Positions 22,221 through 23,412 of a DNA stretch of 23,412 bases are shown one piece after another. The first letter of the stretch is position 1. Each line of letters starts with the position of its first letter. A program made the position numbers and the translations under genes. The DNA is taken from the IMG/VR virus record IMGVR_UViG_3300031578_000341, positions 1 to 23,412 of that record; one strand, given 5' to 3'. The stretch is from a virus. The notes under the pieces are model-generated. The model saw only the letters and a list, made by a program, of their open reading frames with translations, was not told the DNA's origin and did not search any database.

Positions 22221-23412
22221 ATGCTTAGAATACTGAACGCGGGCGCGGCACCTACAACCGGGACACTGCCGGGCGCAGCCGAGCCTCAAGTAACTTTCTT
22301 TGCCGTGCTTGGGGATCACTTCATATACGACGCTAATAGTATGGCCCTGGCGCATGTGGAGCCGGGGTTGTGGCGGACGTTGCGCGATAACGCGAGCGCG
22401 GGCGAGGAGTTCGGCGGTATATTCTGGAGCCGTAACAAGCCGCAATTTCATTCATACCCCCCAAGAACCCAAGCCCTCGTACTGAATGTGACCCATAACT
22501 GTAATCTCGCGTGCCGGTACTGCTTCGTCCGTAATATAGACGATTACCGGCGTGCGCGATTGCCTGAGATGACGTACGAGACTGCCATTGAAAGCATTCA
22601 GCATTTTTTCCCGCGCGGTAATAAGGTCCGTATTGATGTGGGGTTTTTTGGCGGGGAGCCCTTTTTACGGTGGAACCTCATGAAGCGCGTGGTCGAATGG
22701 GTCGAGAACGAGGCGAAGCAGCGCGGCGTCGAAAGGAAATTTTACGTAACCACCAATGCTACGCTCGTCGATGAAGAGAGGGCTAAATGGTTAGCGCTGC
22801 ATGAATTCAGTCCAACAGTTAGCCTGGACGGCAACGAGGTCACGCACAACGCCATGCGGCCTAGCCGAAACCCCAAACAAAATAGCTGGCTGATGACGAT
22901 GAAGGGGCTGGAACAGTTGGCGGCTGTCGGTCTCGGATTACGGGTAACGCTGCGTAGCACCTTTACAGGTGAGGGCGTCGATCTGACTGAGCGGTTGCGC
23001 GATTTGAACACGCTCGTCTGGCGGGGTATGGGCGGCGCTGTAGCCGTCGAGCCCTCTTCCCTCTCCGAAGCTAGCTGCATTGACGCTAGCGCCACCAAAG
23101 GACTCGTTTTCGATCCTAATAATATCCGAGCGCAACTTGGGTTCCAATACGAGCACGCGGCGGAGTGGTACATCGAGCAAATCAACGACGGTCGTAGGCC
23201 GCACTTCCATCACTTCGACATCTTTATCCGCCGACTCCTATGGTGCGAGCGCAATCCTTCGGAATGCGGGGCCGGTAAAGGGTATATATGTATAAATCCG
23301 GAAGGCCACGTCCACGCTTGCCACCGAGAAACGCGATCCCGGATAGGTGCATTACCTTATGGGATTGATGAGGAATTGCGGACGCCGTGGCTGGACAACC
23401 GGCTGTACGCGC
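22221..23412 (+). CDS. Radical SAM/SPASM peptide maturase, SCIFF/ranthipeptide type (3' end cut)
   Basis: 397 codons are visible, and the gene runs off the right edge. GGGGGATAGG precedes the ATG. An N-terminal part (VTFFAVLGDHFIYDANSMAL, residues 24-43) looks like the short beta domain before CteB-like enzymes, often peptide-recognising. The radical SAM core has Cys94-x3-Cys98-x2-Cys101 (VTHNCNLACRYCFV), FFGGEP at 142-147, TTNA at 177-180, SLDG at 201-204 and VEPSS near 276-280. The SPASM part shows SECGAGKGYICINPEGHVHACHRE (split here by convention as SECGAGKGYIC, then INPEGHVHACHRE) with Cys349, Cys357 and Cys367, the CGAG-x2-Y...P-x-G...CH motif of SCIFF maturases. Related enzymes (CteB, PapB, QhpD) make thioethers from Cys to Thr, Asp or Glu. 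Substrate here is inferred: the Cys/Glu array 0.8 kb upstream. Confidence 0.88.
   Translation, partial: MLRILNAGAAPTTGTLPGAAEPQVTFFAVLGDHFIYDANSMALAHVEPGLWRTLRDNASAGEEFGGIFWSRNKPQFHSYPPRTQALVLNVTHNCNLACRYCFVRNIDDYRRARLPEMTYETAIESIQHFFPRGNKVRIDVGFFGGEPFLRWNLMKRVVEWVENEAKQRGVERKFYVTTNATLVDEERAKWLALHEFSPTVSLDGNEVTHNAMRPSRNPKQNSWLMTMKGLEQLAAVGLGLRVTLRSTFTGEGVDLTERLRDLNTLVWRGMGGAVAVEPSSLSEASCIDASATKGLVFDPNNIRAQLGFQYEHAAEWYIEQINDGRRPHFHHFDIFIRRLLWCERNPSECGAGKGYICINPEGHVHACHRETRSRIGALPYGIDEELRTPWLDNRLYA

Noticed and set aside
1-23412. tRNA genes, insertion sequences, integrase or attachment sites
   Set aside because: I looked for cloverleaf-like T-arm sequences, transposase motifs and integrase motifs and saw none, so nothing is reported.

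Overview
This window is the structural (packaging, head, tail) half of a tailed bacteriophage or prophage, almost certainly a siphovirus. On the + strand from about 2.4 kb to the right edge the genes lie head to tail, mostly with ATGA, GTGA or TGATG overlaps, in canonical order: two small unknown genes plus a lysine-rich protein, large terminase, a Zn-motif putative small terminase, an unexpected deoxyhypusine-synthase-like gene, portal, SPP1 gp7/Mu F-like minor head protein, protease-scaffold, decoration protein, major capsid protein, four head-tail connector proteins, tail terminator, tail tube, tail assembly chaperones joined by a predicted -1 frameshift, tape measure, distal-tail-like protein and a 1001-residue tail-tip protein. 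No sheath or contractile baseplate genes are seen. The host cannot be fixed: Shine-Dalgarno sites are very strong and several starts are GTG or TTG. The maturase at the right end resembles clostridial SCIFF maturases, which hints at a Firmicutes-like host, but this is weak evidence.

Left part (1-1.86 kb): a minus-strand operon of three or four small genes of unknown function, with a large gene running off the left edge. It has its own sigma70-type promoter (TTGACA-17-TTTAAT, 1857-1885). Between this operon and the rightward genes lies about 700 bp without a convincing gene. It holds two operator-like inverted repeats 32 bp apart, G-rich tracts, hairpins and a rightward promoter candidate. A nearly identical promoter/leader block recurs at 9.35 kb before the protease-decoration-capsid genes, suggesting a phage-specific promoter class.

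Right end (18.4-23.4 kb), the most interesting part: the tail-tip protein ends in 308 residues with 63 cysteines. These include an uninterrupted run of 44 Cys spaced exactly four residues apart (residues 756-928), 33 of them followed by Glu. Close behind it, and partly translationally coupled, come a 166-aa unknown Cys-containing protein, an 89-aa zinc-ribbon-like protein and a radical SAM/SPASM enzyme. That enzyme has the layout of thioether-forming peptide maturases (SCIFF/CteB, PapB, QhpD). I propose that the phage encodes a RiPP-like modification system that cross-links the Cys/Glu array of its own tail tip into a thioether-stabilised rod or spike. The architecture is directly visible; the chemistry is inference from the family.

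The layout implies: packaging (TerL plus a candidate TerS), head assembly (portal, minor head protein, protease-scaffold, decoration, capsid), neck (small connectors, gp10-like, terminator), tail (tube, G/GT chaperones, tape measure, distal tail, tip), then tip maturation. The maturase and whatever follows it are cut by the right edge.
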